From the NCBI GenBank assembly GCA_017562135.1, contig QEYB01000221.1, positions 62,001-126,000 on the forward strand: a stretch of DNA of 64,000 bases, in the 5' to 3' direction. The notes beneath the pieces were generated by a model that did not search any database, was not told the origin of the DNA, and saw only the letters and a program-made list of their open reading frames with translations. Numbering within the stretch: position 1 is the stretch's first letter; each line of letters starts with the position of its first letter. This stretch comes from Dipylidium caninum. Taxonomy: Eukaryota; Platyhelminthes; Cestoda; Cyclophyllidea; Dipylidiidae. Positions 13,301 through 27,790 of the stretch are shown one piece after another. Position numbers and translations under genes: made by a program.

Positions 13301-16300
13301 TGGCCTCTCTTCTTACCATCGGCGTAATACATCTACCACGCACTGGGCTTGGCGTGAATCTCGGCTATGTGGTGATGAGCCAGGCAGATACATTTGCTCG
13401 GAGGCGGTGGTATGATGGACGGAGGATATGCGACTTCGCAAAAGACATAAATGGGGTTATATGGTAGTGGGAATGACGCGGAGTGACTTTCACATCCATT
13501 GACGCAATGCTTCGGTACTCCTGCATTTTGGCTGTGTTTCCTGCTCCATTAGTTTGTCCTCAATATACTTCCTAAAAAATACAAAATCATAACTGCCATT
13601 TTCATTTATCTCATTAGGTTATGCAGGAGCTTGTATGAATTTGTTTGAATGTTAACTGGCTGTGTAATGGACATTTGGCTTACATTCAACTCGCTTAGGA
13701 TCGCTGATTGTGGTTTCTTCGTGAAATATCGACGTTGAAAGTGTCGACTATCATAATGTGTCAGAGACGAAGCTTTACACCTCACAGGGAGAGGCAATGG
13801 ATTGACCAAATTTTCTTATTACGGAATATTGACGCAGTGGAGGCAAGATTTAGCCTCTATAAGGAAAATATTGCGAACATTTCGTTGTCTAAATGGTTGC
13901 ATTTGAAGACGGGAGACGGACATTTTGTATCTCCGCAATTTATGTAAACGAAAGTAATTTTTCGCGCGAAATAATCAGTCTCTTGGTCAACGTTGCTGAG
14001 TTGATTTGTGCCAGCTTTCCCCTTTCTCTCTTCCACTTCTGCCTTTCCCCAAAGAGCCAATTTTCATTTGACGCTTTCTGAAGCCGTACTGCCCGTTGCC
14101 AAACGTGTCCTTCTAATTTAATTAAACTCGTCTCTTCCACGTAAAAAAGACAACTAGCACATCCCCCTCTGCCCCCCGCCTCCTTATCCCTCGGCAAGCG
14201 CCGCTGCCGACGTTGCACCACTTTGGAGTGTCAGAAATGATTCAGCAAAGTAAAAAAAGAGCAAGTTGCAAATGTAACCGAAGTGACAAACGAAGCATCA
14301 TTCACTATCAAAGCCTCCGTCTAACCTTAGATGTCATGCGACTCTGGGGAAACAGTTGAGAGCTATTTTCCTAGACGGAAAGTCACCTTTCGTGTCTTCA
14401 TATCCCTTCATAGACAATACGTACTTTTACTTCCTTGGTGTGCGAGATTCGTTCTTAAACATTGTGAAAATTTTTAAAAATTTTATCTAAAAGAACGGAA
14501 TTTGTTGCTGTGACTTGACTATGTTGAAGGTGAGAAGTCACCTGACGGATATTTCCAGTGAATCCAAGTGAGCTGTTTGGAAGCATTGGGAAAGTGTTCC
14601 GAAGGCTTGGTGACTGCAGAAGTGGGTTAGAAGTTTTGTAAAAGAGAGAGAGAAAATTGTAAGTCAATTAAAACGGCAAACGTGTATGGGAATTTCGTAG
14701 CGTACTCTCTTCTGTGTCAGTCTGTAGAGGTTTCTTTTCTCCAGAGTCCTAAAAACGATCGTTTAGTGGTTAAACGGCGTAGGAAAAGTCTATTCTAGCC
14801 CTTACCTGATATTAAACACTAAGAAGACGTAAACGCATGGCAGTAGATGAATTACTTGTGATGTGTCAAACAGTAGTCTCAATGGAGACGAGAAATGCAT
14901 TGCTGGTGCCTTCATCTAAATAATAAGCATGAAGACTGACTTTCACGCTCGGCTTAAAACTGAGCTTTTGTTTACGGTGATCAAACTCTCTCAAATGAAT
15001 CGTCAGATCTCCTTCTGCCAGGAGTGAGTGAGCATGTATAATGACCGCATCTGATATAAAGGGAGTCCATTAGCCAGCTGAGATTTGCATTAGGCAATGC
15101 CATAACTGACAGCTGCATACAAGGGTGTATGGCAGGAACGAGCAGATACGCTCCTTCATTGTCTTCTCCGTCCTCCCCTTCCCCTAATCCTTCATTTTCA
15201 TAATTATCCAAGTTGTAGTCTTGTGTCGCGGAATTGGCCACTTTATCCCGAGTTAATAACAAATGTGTAGACTTCGAGATTCCGAATTGGGGATCCAAGG
15301 CGTGTACTGACGCTAATATTCTTGCATATTTGCCTCTCCCCGGACATGTGGTATTATTACTGCTACTGAACTGTCCAATGGACCTTTATGTGTCGTCACG
15401 GCAATGATGAAGTGCGAGGATATGCTGCAACAGCAATGTCACCAGGCCCTAGATATTCGTCAAAACAGAGGTGAGATACTTGGAGGGGCGACTGTCGAAA
15501 GTGTAAACCGTAAGCAGCAACCGCTGAAGTATTCACAAATGTGGGAGAGCAAATAATTCCTGGGAAAATCTTCTGGAAAACTATCTCTTCTGATGCTAGT
15601 GTTAAGCGTTTTATTCTACCACGAGAATATCATATGCTCCACCCGAGAGGCAGCTCAGTGGCTACCATGGGCGATGTTATTAACCATTAAAATGGGCCGC
15701 TTGTACACTCTGTCACTGGCTCTTATATTGGAAGATGGTGAGGAATTTCGAGGATTAGAAGACGCTTTCATCTCTATTAAATAATCATTAGCTATTTAAG
15801 TGTCTAATGACTGTGCCAATAGTGTATGCGTGTAGAAATGAGATCACGCCGAGGCCGTACTCTTCACCCTCTTAGTAAGGTGGACGTTCAATTCCACCAA
15901 CGTTGTACGCAGTCACTTTTACGTCAGTAGTAATAAATCCTCTTATACCTCGATGTGATTTAGTATAAGTGTCAGTAAGGCGAGGGAGCTCGCGAACAAC
16001 TCTATTCTCTTCCTCTCATTCAGCACTCAACACAACCTACTAAACTTTCAGTTAAGCATGACGAGCCGGAATGACAAATTCCTTAACAGAACTGGCAACA
16101 CGTTACGTCGTGTTTGAATTACTGTGATTTATTCTTCAAAGTCTCTCTCCTCAAGCCGAATAGTTTTCATAAGTTGAAGGTATTTGAACTGGTCACTTGA
16201 AAAAGCTTGGACTTACTACTCGCGTATGTATGCCAGTACTGGGTGGCCTCGTCAGTATAAAAATTCCAGTCGAAATGTCTTTGAAACAATCAGCCTGGCT

Positions 16301-19300
16301 GTGTAGAAATTGACAATCTGGCCTATCGTAGGCCCCACTTGCTACTCTCAGGCCCATCAGTGCTTATAAATAGAGCAAAGCGCAGAAATTAACCCGCTGC
16401 CTAATCAACACTGAGAAATTTGTTGATTTGTGATTTTCAATAATGGCTATACTGTTTCTATGTATCCCCATCCAAAATCCTTCACATTAGCCCGAGAAAT
16501 TGTCGAATTTGAAGAAATCGCCTGTTGCGCAATAGGTTTGACGACCATCTGGGTAACCTATTGGGTAACTGAGCAGCTCAAGTAGAAAGACTAAAGAGGA
16601 AACCACTTCTAGAGTACCCTCTTGCCTTGCAAGTGGACTCAATCATATTTTTCGGCCCAGAATATGAGTCAGGTTTGTAGTCTCATCATTCTGAAACTAA
16701 AATTCTGCAACATTTCTCGTGTGATAACCAACTTCCTGTGTTTTAAATACGGTGACAACAAATTCAACCCTCTGGAGATAAATTTATGTAGGCCTACATG
16801 GACTAAACTGAAGAATGATCCTCCTTCCTGCTATAAGCCGTAGTGATAACGAAGGAAAAAGAGACTTAGAATATTGCCACCGGACGAACCGGTCAAACAC
16901 TGAAATTATTCATCTATGTTGGTTCATAATTTATCATACAAGCCAATTAAACTTTTGAGTGTCGAGAAATATGCTTTAGTAGTTCTGAAAAGACTACATA
17001 ATCTGTGGTAATGGCTGAATCGCTAAATAATCTAGCAATCGTTCGTAAATGTCTCTGAAGTCATACTAATTCTTCAGTCAATCCCATTTTATCAGAACTG
17101 TATACTGAGGAATTCTCGGTTTCGGCGTTACATCACACTCCTTTTAACGTTTGTCAGATTAAATTTTGAAAGTTCAGAGGCATATGCCACATTCTTTGGA
17201 CGGTTGGAAGCATGGATTCGCTGAAGGACGCTACACTGGTTTCTGTTCAGGCAAATTTTTCTCCCGTCTATTAACAGGAGTCTTCAACTAGTGCTTGTAA
17301 CTTACTGTCAAAGAGCCATTGACAGTGGCAAATAACTGACTTTTACAGACGAATTTAGCCAAAGGGAAAGAAACCCCATCAAGAATTGCTGCAATAAATC
17401 TCGGAGAAACCGTGGCTACCTTCTTCCTTACATGAATCTTCATGCTAACGTGAATCCATTCGTCCCCTAACCGACCATTAGCAAGTTGAAGGCGACGAGA
17501 AGTTCGCCTTCGTCCCTCCCTTGCGTGCCTCTTCTGTCAGTCGCGATTTCACATAAATTAAGTAGGCCTTAAAGTTGCTCCTTTGAGAATCGGAACAAAG
17601 AAGTATTACTGTCTTAAAGGGGTATGGCTAAAACCCTCTACTTTTCCCTACGAAATATCGCGCGGGCGAAATAGGTTATAGTGGAAAGTAGGAAGCATCC
17701 GTGGGAATAAACTCTAATGCACGAATCTGGTAGACATCGTACGTTCTTGCTTTTTGCGGAGTTAAGTCACTTATTTTGAGAGAAGCCACTTGATAACAGG
17801 TAGGAGGGCTTAGCTATATTGTGGAAATGGGGAGCGAAGGCATTCGAACTCAGCCGTACGGATTTACTTTTCTCCAAATCCCGCAGTAAAAAATAATGAC
17901 TATAAACTAGTGAGATGACTTTTTAAAGTAAATGGGGCCCGTAATACTCCGTCTCACGACCCAACAATCTTCCAGAACTCAATATCATTTCGGAAAAACT
18001 CAAATAGTTGACTTACGGCCAACGTTCATGAGAAACACAACTCGGTGGGTGAAACGCGACAAATGTTGACATTTGCATAAATTTGGCGGTGTCCAAATCT
18101 TTAACATCTCACTGAAACTGGTCCGCCGACGGAGGCCTCGGTCCTGACGGCAGCCACTTTTCATTCCTCACATCTCCACAATTATAGGCAGGCGATTCAC
18201 TTGTAGGTGAGACGGAGTGTTTTTTAACTACCAGTCAGAAGGACATGAGCCTTTAGTTGGCAGTGCAGGATATAAGTGCATTTGAAAAGTAGCCATGAAT
18301 TAATTGTTTTGCTGGTAAAAGGAGGTCATGTAAGACCCTTTGTACTTTCAAACTTTCTGGCGTCATCTCCATCACTTAGGGACATCTTAAAACATTATTA
18401 CAGGAAAGGGAATGCCACTGAGGCTCATAAAACCAATTTTACTTATGTTAGCTCCTATACCATACGTTCAAGATTAGGACATTGCGGTTGTTTGGAAGTA
18501 CTTCACTATTTTAGCATCATGGGACATAATCCTTACTAACTACGAATTAACGAAGTTGGGAGAAAAGAGGCGTCACTTAGTCAACAGTGTGACATTAAGT
18601 CCCAGAGAAGCATCATGATAGAAGTAGTTAAAGGAAAACGTATAATTTCGTCTTCAGCCAAATCGATGTACAAATTTCAGCTTATTAGTGGACCAAAACA
18701 AAACCAGGTGAACTAGCGAGCAATTAAATTTGTGAAAAGGCACTGGTAAGTTTATATACCCCATCGCATTTCATTTTCAAGATTCAGGGACAAGATTCAC
18801 TCTAGATTAAACAATTGCCTAAACTTCCAACAATGCAATATGCTGGTAACCTTCATGAATGTTTAAACCTCAGGAACTGGATGGTGTACTGCCATTGTGC
18901 TGCTACTTGAGACAGACGTTCAACGCACGGACAATTCCAAACCCTAGTAAGGTGACGACGTTTTAGTGTTACAGGCCATGGAGTAGATGTAAAATGACTT
19001 GCCTCGGTGATTAATACAAAAATTCTCAAAATGGTAGATGTCTGTGAGACAAGTTAACATGAATGGAAACAATGGTTGAGGTAACCAATGTTCCGACGTC
19101 CAACCACTCATTTCTTCTGCTCTCGAGGTGGTTGAGTTAGCCTAACGCGATGGTAAGAAAGATGGCCTCAAATAGGCCTTGTTTGGGTATTTACTTGCTC
19201 CATCCGTTAATAAATTCAACGGCACATGAGTCTGCTTAGAAGTTATTTCAAAAAGTAAGCAAACAGAACCTCGAGTTGCAAGAAAGGTTTCAAGTCGAGG

Positions 19301-22300
19301 GTTGCTCAGAATCCCCCCTGTACCCACTTGAATTTGAAAGTCAGCAAACAGCTGAAACTGGGAAATAGGACTGAATATGTAGAACTCTGTAAGTGTTTAA
19401 TTGCAGTAAAGTGACCTGATGCAATCTCAATTATCAGACGTTTGAGTTGCGCTTTAATGATTTCTGGGCGGCTTCTGGATGCCAGACAATAATTGGCCAT
19501 AGGTGGGGCCCTTATCTGTCAACATCACTGCGCCTGTGGTGAACTAATGCATTAGGCGACGGAATGGCTATACATGCGTACTCCTTGTCTGCAAATCACC
19601 TTCCTCAAGTTTATCTTCCAACCGGCTTCCCAGCCGTCTCCCAACTTCGCTTCGCCCGCTTTGTAACCGACCGAAGTATCCCCCTGCTGTGGTTGAGAAG
19701 ATGAATGGTACCGTTTCCGTTATCGTGCCTGTTAGTCACACGTCTTCTAATTACCGTCCACTAGCTGAACAAGTCTTAGAATCTGAGGAGTTACTCTCGT
19801 TTTTCTCACACTTAGAAAGACTTGTCTACTGGCTTGCCGCCTGCGTAGGTGAATTTCGAGAAATTTCATGAAGTGGCGTTTGAGACTCACTTCATCTCTC
19901 TTCTCCTGGCTGATTTGCGCTTTGAAGCCTCGGATAAAAAATAATAGACGACTCCACCGTTCAACGGGGACCTGAGTATTTCCTATCCTTGTATAAATAA
20001 ATTTGCTACTTCCATACATATTTTTTTTGTCTTAGATGAAGGAAAGTAGGGTGAAAGGATTCCAAATGGTTATATTTTCACGCAAATTGAGGCTCATTTT
20101 AAAGTGGAAATTTTCCATTTGTCGCCACATAATAGGGGTAGGTGAATTATGCCAACAGTGAAAATGCAACTCCGTCAATTTCACTCTCTACACAGTTTCG
20201 TCTTAAAGAACGGAGGGTTGGCATCATATCCGTGTCAACTGGACTATGAAGCGCCAAACTTTATGCGCATCTACGACAAATTCCCCCATTGTCTCCACAC
20301 ATCTTAGCCCGTTTTCACCGTGGATTGGAACGCAGCGCAAGAACATTGACATCTCACTATTCGCCTATTTTAAACAAATTAAAAGGTGACAACCTGTTTG
20401 TGGAGGAGCACAAATGATCAGACTAATAGTCTTGCCTCAGGGAGCAAAGGAAGGGTAAGAATGAGTCCATAAAAAATCAAGCGCCGTCCTCAGCCGTCAA
20501 GACATCCAGTGACATTTTATTAGACTCCACAACATTGCGGCCAGGAGCTTTACGCCTTCAGACACCTTTAAAATTGACATAATTGCTACACGGCATAAGG
20601 TATTAGCTAGGGGATGGAGTTAGACATCCTCCTTATAATTTGGAAGAAGTGTACACCAAATTTATCCCTTGTTTGGAAAACTCCTTCCCTTTGTAATAAT
20701 TACAGAAGAGGTGTTAATGTAGATTAGACTGTCTGACGTGGGCGGTAAAAAGCTTACAATTCACTGCCTTACCGGTAACTGAGGGTGCCTCTGTAACTCA
20801 CTTTTGGTTCCTTTTGTCAAAATAATCCCTCTCAAAGGCCGACAAAGTTGTTTTAATTTGGATTTGTGGTCTCATCAGTTGCACTCTTTTCCGAAAAATA
20901 GTCTCTCCTTGGTAAACCGCTCCGATGAAAGTAGCAGTAGTCTTAATAGAATTATTAGTCTGTCTGTAACAATGACCATGTTCAGAATGATTCCTATTTA
21001 GGCATTTTCACCTCGAATTTCTTACGTGCAAAGATTCCCAAACTGTAGACATGCTGATTTTCCATCATTATGCTCAACACTCATGATTGACAGAGAATCC
21101 ACTTAAAGAAAGTTGAGATACTTTCCACGGGATTTGCCTAAAGGGGGTCAACAGGGTGCCAATTACCAAAGAAGTTGACAATCTGCAGGCTGATGCGATC
21201 TTGCTCGAAAATGCTGTACAAGTTAGTCGGCATTGTCTAGCCAAAGAATCAGAAAAACTTGGAGAGTTAGTCTCCCACTCACAAATTACTGCTTGCCGTG
21301 GGGTCTACGGAAGAAGGAAAGCAGATTCAGTCGGGAATGTGAGGGTATTCTAAAGTAGATGGTTGTTGTACACAAATGGAATATTATTGTTAAGAATATA
21401 CCCTGTCATAGTGAAAATGGGGAAGAAAGGAGTAATCTCCTGCCTTCACTGTAAGTCGGATAGAGAAGAGTCATAATTTGTTAAATAATTCTTATACGAC
21501 ACTGGGTTGGGATCCGCTCGTGTTACGTTGTATCTGATTTACATCTCAAGCCTCAAACCATGTTATATGGGAAACAAGTGGTCTAAGGAAAAGAAACGCA
21601 AAAATAAGGTTTCCTTAGCTCAGCAACGTGTCCAACTGTTGGTAAGGCCACGTGAAGCCATTATTTGGGCAGATCATCTTTACACATCGTGTATTCCCAT
21701 GGTTTTACGGCGCTTAAACTGTGTGCATTATGTTGATGACAGAATATAGACACGGCAAGAAGATGGACACGATGAATCAAGAAAAATGGATCAAACGAAG
21801 GTTCTATGGGGTTTGATAAGTTAGGCTGATTAAAGTGGGCCCGAGTTTAGCTGCCGCATACACGGTAACTTGTTAAAGGTTTTTTTGTAGAGTTTTTAGT
21901 AGAAATGTCTTGGAGACTATGCAGAGAATAACAACTTCTGCAGAAGGTTCATTTGCTAGCCTTTTCAAAGGAGTCTAAACTACGGTTAAATTGCGACTCT
22001 GTGGAAGTTCATTTTGGTATAACTGAAATAATTCTTTCGAAAGGAAATCACTTCGCATTCCTTTTAGACACAGTTGAAACTGTGAAGATATTATCGCCAT
22101 ACATCCCAACCAATGGCAAAGCAAGGTAGTTGTTGTAAAGCCACCATTATGACTACTTCTTGAGGTATATTACTTAACTGCAAAAATACGCGGTTTTGTC
22201 CTCCCGCTAAAGCGAGGGTCCATGCAGATGGCCAAAAGTTCTCTCTGTGCCCTCTTCCCCATGGTGACCGCATGGCCAGGACTGTCAAGGCCTATGATAG

Positions 22301-25300
22301 CCCAGCGCTCATCGTCCGCGTGTTTTGATCAAAAGTAAAGGTTTCCCTCCAAGTGGTATACATAAACCTGTTAATAATCCGGCACACTCAACCAGTTCCG
22401 TGACAGTCACTCAGTGCTGTTTGACGTAATGTTGTTGAATGACGCTTGAAAATCCCCAAAAATTTAGAAATTTTTTCCAGAAACGCACTTCCCACTCTTA
22501 GGACGAATTCAAAAATGTGAGAAACGAACTCGCAAAAATGTCGGAATTAATTTTCCTGCTCAGTATTGACATTTTGTGTTTAATGGGACAATATACCGTA
22601 AATATTGTTTTATAAACTGACTATTGAGGCTTTTAATGAATATTTAATTGAGTTTTTGTCTTCAGTACCTACGTCATTGGCCCTGAGTCACGCACTCTCC
22701 GGCGACGTCGTATCCGTGGCGAAATTTCCCTCCTCATTCTTCACACTGCCTACGATTCCATCCGCACAATCACTCCCTTGACGACGAAGGCACTTTTGTC
22801 CTAATAATGTTAAATTATGGCTTGAGTGAATTCACGTGCAGTGAGAATTAAAGGCAAGTAGGATGTAAAGGAGAAACTTTTCATTAAAGCGGATTTCGCA
22901 AGTTCATTCACCATCATGTTGCAAATCCTGACACCTTGGTGGCCCATTCGGAGTACCCCCTGTGACCGGTGTCGTTGGGAGATGATATGCTGAAAGAATT
23001 TGGTTAAGAATCGTCCAAAGATCGCAGTACTATTGACAACTAGAAATGCAACACCTTGTGTATTTAGTAATGTGTAGGGGTAACGTTTTCCGCAGAAGTA
23101 GAAGCGAATCATTAATGTCTTCAGGTGGCGCAGCCGCAAAAGAACGTGAAAAAGGAGTACATGGAAAGAAATATTCTTTACGGTGCATACCGTAAAAGAA
23201 GCTTAAAAGAAATGGGATATTGTCCCATAAAAGGAGTGCTTGTTCAGCTCAATCCATTTTTTTTCATTCCTGCATCCAGTCTGCACAATTTTATTGCGTG
23301 GAAGACCTTCGTCTTATGACACGATGAAAAACTCTGCAGAAGAAAAGGGAGAAATATTCCCCCACAGTAAATATGATGGGTGAGGGGAAGAACCTAACAA
23401 ATAAATTAATTTTTCGCCCCTCACCTACAACTATTTCGATGTGAAATCACTTTTCCGAAATTCAAACAAAATAGTTCAAAAGTTCTTATTCCTGCCGCAG
23501 TATTTGGGAAGACAGCCAGTGGATGTCGTCTCCCAAAGGACTTACCATTGCATGAAACTGTCTTTTCATGTTCGCCAACAAAATCATTATTGGGCTAAAA
23601 ATAAACCCTTTTACTCAAGTCCAACTAGTCGAGTGGTTAAGGAACTAACATTAGTGCCTATAGGTCAAAGGGTAGGAGATGCTCTGAAGATCGTGAACAA
23701 AGTTGCAAAGCAATTATTGTAACCTCGTTTAATTTTGGATTTTAAAGATGCCGTAAGTGCCGGAGCCATTGCGAAAAGCCTTCAGTGTGTGTCGTATTCC
23801 ATTTTGCTTCAGTCGACCCAAAAGCTTCCCTTCCATGTAATTTCACATTTGTTTTACACAATACCGTAAATCAATGGTTGTGTGACTTTAATAGATGACA
23901 AAGTGGCATGAAAGCCTCCCTGTTAGAAATGTTTAAGTCAGGTAAATGAAACGTGGAAGTACAGTTTTCTGTGATTAGATTCGTGACGAGATGGTGTAGG
24001 CTGCTTCTGAAGTATCGTTAGCTGCGAGTCTAACCAATACATGGGCGGTCGGCACGTCTTAAATTAATGTACACCTTAGCAGTAAAGAAGATTAAACTGC
24101 GCGATAATGCTCCTTCATAGATGACAACAACTTTCGGTGCCAACATTCTGCTTCTCATTCTATGGCCTTTCAAACAGTCGAGGTAGAATAACGAAGGAGA
24201 ATAAAAGTCTTTGGTATACTTAATATCCGATTCCACTCTGATTCGAATGTTTTTGAAGATGACATGAAACTGAAACAGCCTTTGGGCTCTTCGCCTCTCT
24301 TTGAATCGTTCACTCGCTCTCATGGATTCAATGGATACATTTTACAGTCCTCTCCGCCTGAAAACTACTTGTGTTCTCAAACGAGAAGACTTCCTCATAG
24401 AGAGGTTCCCAGGAGCGAACCATTTCGATCTCGAGGTCTGAACTGCTTCAAAATAACTTTTATGTAAAGGGAACAGGTAAGAAATGTGTGGAATGATTAA
24501 AATAATATTTGACATGCAATAGTCGATAATGGGGTTTTGAAAAAGGTTTCCTTAATAAAATGCCAACTCTTTTCCGCACCGCTGGCGGGGGGGAAGATGT
24601 GGGTGAGAAGTAGCTGACGCAAACACGAGATACCGAACTTCCTCAAAGGTAACAACACCGAAATCGGTACTCAAAATGAGAAGGTAAATTGTCCATGACA
24701 TGGCCACCGTGTTTTGGACTAATAAGTTAATGAACACCTTCTTGGCCGAGGTTAAATTAAATTTAAAATGAGGACGATTTACATTTACTTCCGAGCAAAC
24801 AGACACTTAGAGGTGGACTATGCCAAAAACCGTGCTGCGGGATTATGTATCGCCTGGTTATATTCCATTCCGCTATCCGACTGCATCGCATCACCATTCC
24901 CTACAAGAATAAATGTGTACACATTTGTTAATTACGAAGACCATTTCGCCATACACTCATTAGGTCCTCCGTTATGCGCTCTCACGTCCTCTGGTTTTTC
25001 TGTCCGCCCGTCACCTCGCCTGCCCTTTATGTCAACGCAGTTCGCTCATCATCGCGGAACATCAAGGGTTGCTGTTAGGCGGGCGCCAACTTGATAAGTT
25101 ATAGCCTCGTTAGGCCTGAAATTACAATTTACTTCCCATCTGCCCCATTTAGCTTGCATAAATGCCCAAATTGAAATGGAAAAACCTGCTTGGGCGATGA
25201 TTTGGAGGGGTTAAATTTTTTGGAGTATAAAAAAAACATGGAGCCGTCAAAGTGACCACACGTAAATGTATTGAAGTCCGCGTGTATTTTACCTCTGAGT

Positions 25301-26800
25301 TAAAACCGTTAATGTGTTGACCGAAGGCTAAAACCAATTTGAAGCGGAATAAGTTAGTTCAACTTGTACGGTGGCGCGAATTAATTCCCTCATTCACCCA
25401 CAAGGTCCAACAGCAAGGGCAAATGGGAAGTTTTTTTTTCTAATTCATAATTAAGGACCTCATAGATCTGGTGAGCGACTTGGATCTTTATTACTCTATT
25501 AAGCCCTCCAGCCTCGTTTTTGCCTCTACGCTATTGCAGAATTGAGCATACCAGCTACCTCAATATGAACGTATCATCGAGTTAAGAATAGAAGAGGGAT
25601 TTTTTTAACTTGGGGGACTACTATAAAACGATTTGCATGAAAACGAGGGGAAGGTCTGTCTCAAAGGTCGGACGAACTGCCACTTCAAGTTTCCCGGCCC
25701 TGTTTGCGGGGCGCTTCGAGTTAAGTGTCGATAGGCAATGTGTGCACAGTCTTTGATAGTTTATGTAAATCGGGTCAAGATGACGGGATTATAACTTTTA
25801 TTGTAAGCATTCACAGTGAATAAAAGGAGAAATGGACAGTCCATGGGCAATAATGCGTAGACGCTGGTTGAGGTCACCGTTCGACTTGCTACGGCAATTT
25901 GCACGCCCCCCAAATTTGTCCAACTTATTATGGATGAAATCCATTAAAATGGCATTCTTCGGTCGTGAGCGCTTGACAATATTTTTATTTCAAGTTATGC
26001 TGCTAAGGTAAAAAGACAAAAGCAGGCCCAACCAACTTGATACACATCGCCTATGTCCTGCAAATTTATCCATTGCCTGATGTGGTTTAAAAGTTCCGAG
26101 GTTTTTCACGTTGTAAACACAACGGCGAATGCCTAAATAACTGACCAGCTGCAAAAGGTCGGAGGTGCCATGCTTGGCAAGACGCCGAACAAAAGGAGGC
26201 TAGAGAAGTGAGATAAAACTTCCCACATGAATACTTTCACTCTCTCCTGGGAAAATCAGGTGTCAAAGACTAATGACAACGACCAAAATATACCGCCGGA
26301 TACATAAGAAGGCACAAAGTTAATTGATGATAAGTAGAAACTTCCGACAAAACTCTTTGTTCATGTTCCTCATTCCAATTCAAACAGGCGCAATTAAAAG
26401 TTCACTGCGGCGAATAACATTTTGGTAAGCTTTTGACTTGTGCTATTCATCAGTGACAAGTTAAAATGCCATTCCGGAAATTTGTGTCTGTAAAAAGGCA
26501 CAAATTCCTAACTAAAGGCTGACTTAATGAAGAATTTACGGGGGCTGTGACCCAAACAAATATGGTCTATCTTGATGTCGCAGTGAAAGAGGTGGAAGTG
26601 GTGACGGTTGCCATCCGACCGAATGGATTGTAACGCATTCGTAGGCTTCCGTTTTTTCTTGCGACTAGAATCCTGAAATCACCAATTCTAGCATTGATAT
26701 TACAAGTGAACCCAGAGAAAGGCCCATCCTGACTGTGAAATACACTGAAAAATTGTTGGGTCGACAAATAAGTGCTTGCAAATTCTAAACAAGAATGAGA
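7313..26800. other. Long region with no recognised gene
   Basis: Nearly 20 kb without an exon I can identify. Open frames here are short, overlap on both strands and show no family motif. A few GC-richer islands (about 17.5, 18.1, 19.6, 22.7 and 25.0 kb) could hide exons or regulatory DNA. One frame at 21,156-21,353 (plus) looks helical and acidic/basic, as a coiled-coil exon might, but lacks convincing splice borders. No tandem repeats or intact transposons were noticed. Confidence 0.4.
14981..15298 (-). CDS. Unrecognised ORF with acidic stretch and dibasic site
   Basis: This minus-strand frame of 105 codons has an acidic low-complexity segment (E-G-L-G-E-G-E-D-G-E-D-N-E), then a segment with C-G-H-Y-T-C followed by S-L-T-P-G-R-R-R. 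A Gly before a run of Arg resembles an amidation and dibasic cleavage site of a neuropeptide precursor, but no signal peptide is seen and no family is recognised. The acidic segment may simply be low-complexity DNA read in one frame. It is listed because it is one of the few frames in this stretch with protein-like composition. Confidence 0.15.
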   Translation of the reverse strand: MDPQFGISKSTHLLLTRDKVANSATQDYNLDNYENEGLGEGEDGEDNEGAYLLVPAIHPCMQLSVMALPNANLSWLMDSLYIRCGHYTCSLTPGRRRSDDSFERV

Positions 26801-26839
26801 ATTCAAAATTCGTGCTTAAGAATATAACTTTATTCAACT

Positions 26840-27790
26840 AGGTTCTCTCCGTTCCCGTCGATGACATTTCACCATCGTTCAGGCAATGTTGTAATCCTAC
26901 TTTCATAAAATTTTCGCCTTTTGTTTGAAAACAACTGAACTAAATGTAATTTTACATCACTAACGCCATCAAAAATGTTACCCTAAGGAATTCTGCACAG
27001 AACGAGATAGTCTGAAATTGCAAGGTCATAACTGCATCACGGAATAAGTCAGCACATCCCACACATTTCTTGGTAGAAAACAACACTCTCACGATTTGCC
27101 CTTTGAGGCTGCTTTGCTTGAATGCCATCGTTCACTTTGGTGAGTTGTTGAACCAACACACATAAATCCATCGTCTGATAGCGCTGTATACAGTCATAGG
27201 CGGAATTCCCGCATAATATCACCAGACTGGCAGAATAATCTTCTCCTGTGAATCTCTGGTTGTCATGTCGCCTGAGCTGGTTCACCCTCGAATCACTCAC
27301 GACTTCTCCCGATTAACATTGCTAGAAACTACTCACTTTCTGTAGCCACTAACTAGTCTTTTCAGGAATAGATTAATCTCGTTGAGTTTCAAATGCAATT
27401 AAGCTCAGATGCTGAAGCGTTGCACCAAATGAATTCCCTTAAGCCGGTGGAGAATCCATTGGAATAGTTTCTTCACATGGCCGAGCTTTTCAAGTTTCCA
27501 TGCACTTCATGTATGCGACGCACTGAGCTTCTCTGCATCATCGCGTGCTGCGCTCTGACGATCTGAATCGTCAGCGTCCTCGATTGTCATAGGTCCCGTC
27601 AACTTTGACTGGACGGCTAGACTGTTTAACACTTTTTTGCGTGAAAAATCACCAGAACGAAATGTGGTAAACCAATTTTGACAAGACCGCCTTTCTTTCA
27701 AGGCGTCATTCCCATATACGACACATAACGTTCTTTAGCTTACGATGTGGCCTTGCCTCTTCAGAAACAACAGCATAAAATAAATCTGAG
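26840..27790 (-). pseudogene. Decayed mariner-family transposase
   Basis: Reading the minus strand from about 27,790 down to about 26,840 gives almost the whole order of a mariner transposase. First come a helix with M-L-L-F-L-K-R-Q-G, then C-V-V-Y-G-N-D-A-L, then the helix-turn-helix block R-S-C-Q-N-W-F-T-T-F-R-S-G-D-F. Next are L-G-H-V-K-K-L, N-E-I-N-L-F-L-K-R-L-V-S-G, A-N-R-E-S-V-V-F, D-L-A-I-S-D-Y and, at the end, L-P-E-R-W followed by V-I-D-G-N-G-E. Several stops and frameshifts interrupt it. The first catalytic Asp (normally in T-G-D-E) is changed to Tyr (S-G-Y-R-K). The second, expected after V-V-F-x-Q, is Glu or lost. The third, in S-D-Y, remains. The gap between second and third positions is too short for the D34D arrangement, so a deletion is likely. 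It is dead. Terminal inverted repeats were not identified. Confidence 0.8.

Noticed and set aside
17815..17865. A string close to a tRNA B box (cattcgaactc).
   Set aside because: The flanking bases do not form a cloverleaf and no A box is at the right distance.
21507..21749. A frame ending H-Y-V-D-D that recalls the reverse transcriptase active-site motif.
   Set aside because: No other reverse transcriptase blocks are seen before or after it, and the string alone is too short to support a retroelement.
22810..23139. A minus-strand frame with G-H-Q-G-V and N-E-L-A-K-S-A, similar to the RNase H end of retrotransposons.
   Set aside because: The expected catalytic Asp and Glu positions are not evident and no integrase, polymerase or repeats flank it. 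It remains a weak hint only.
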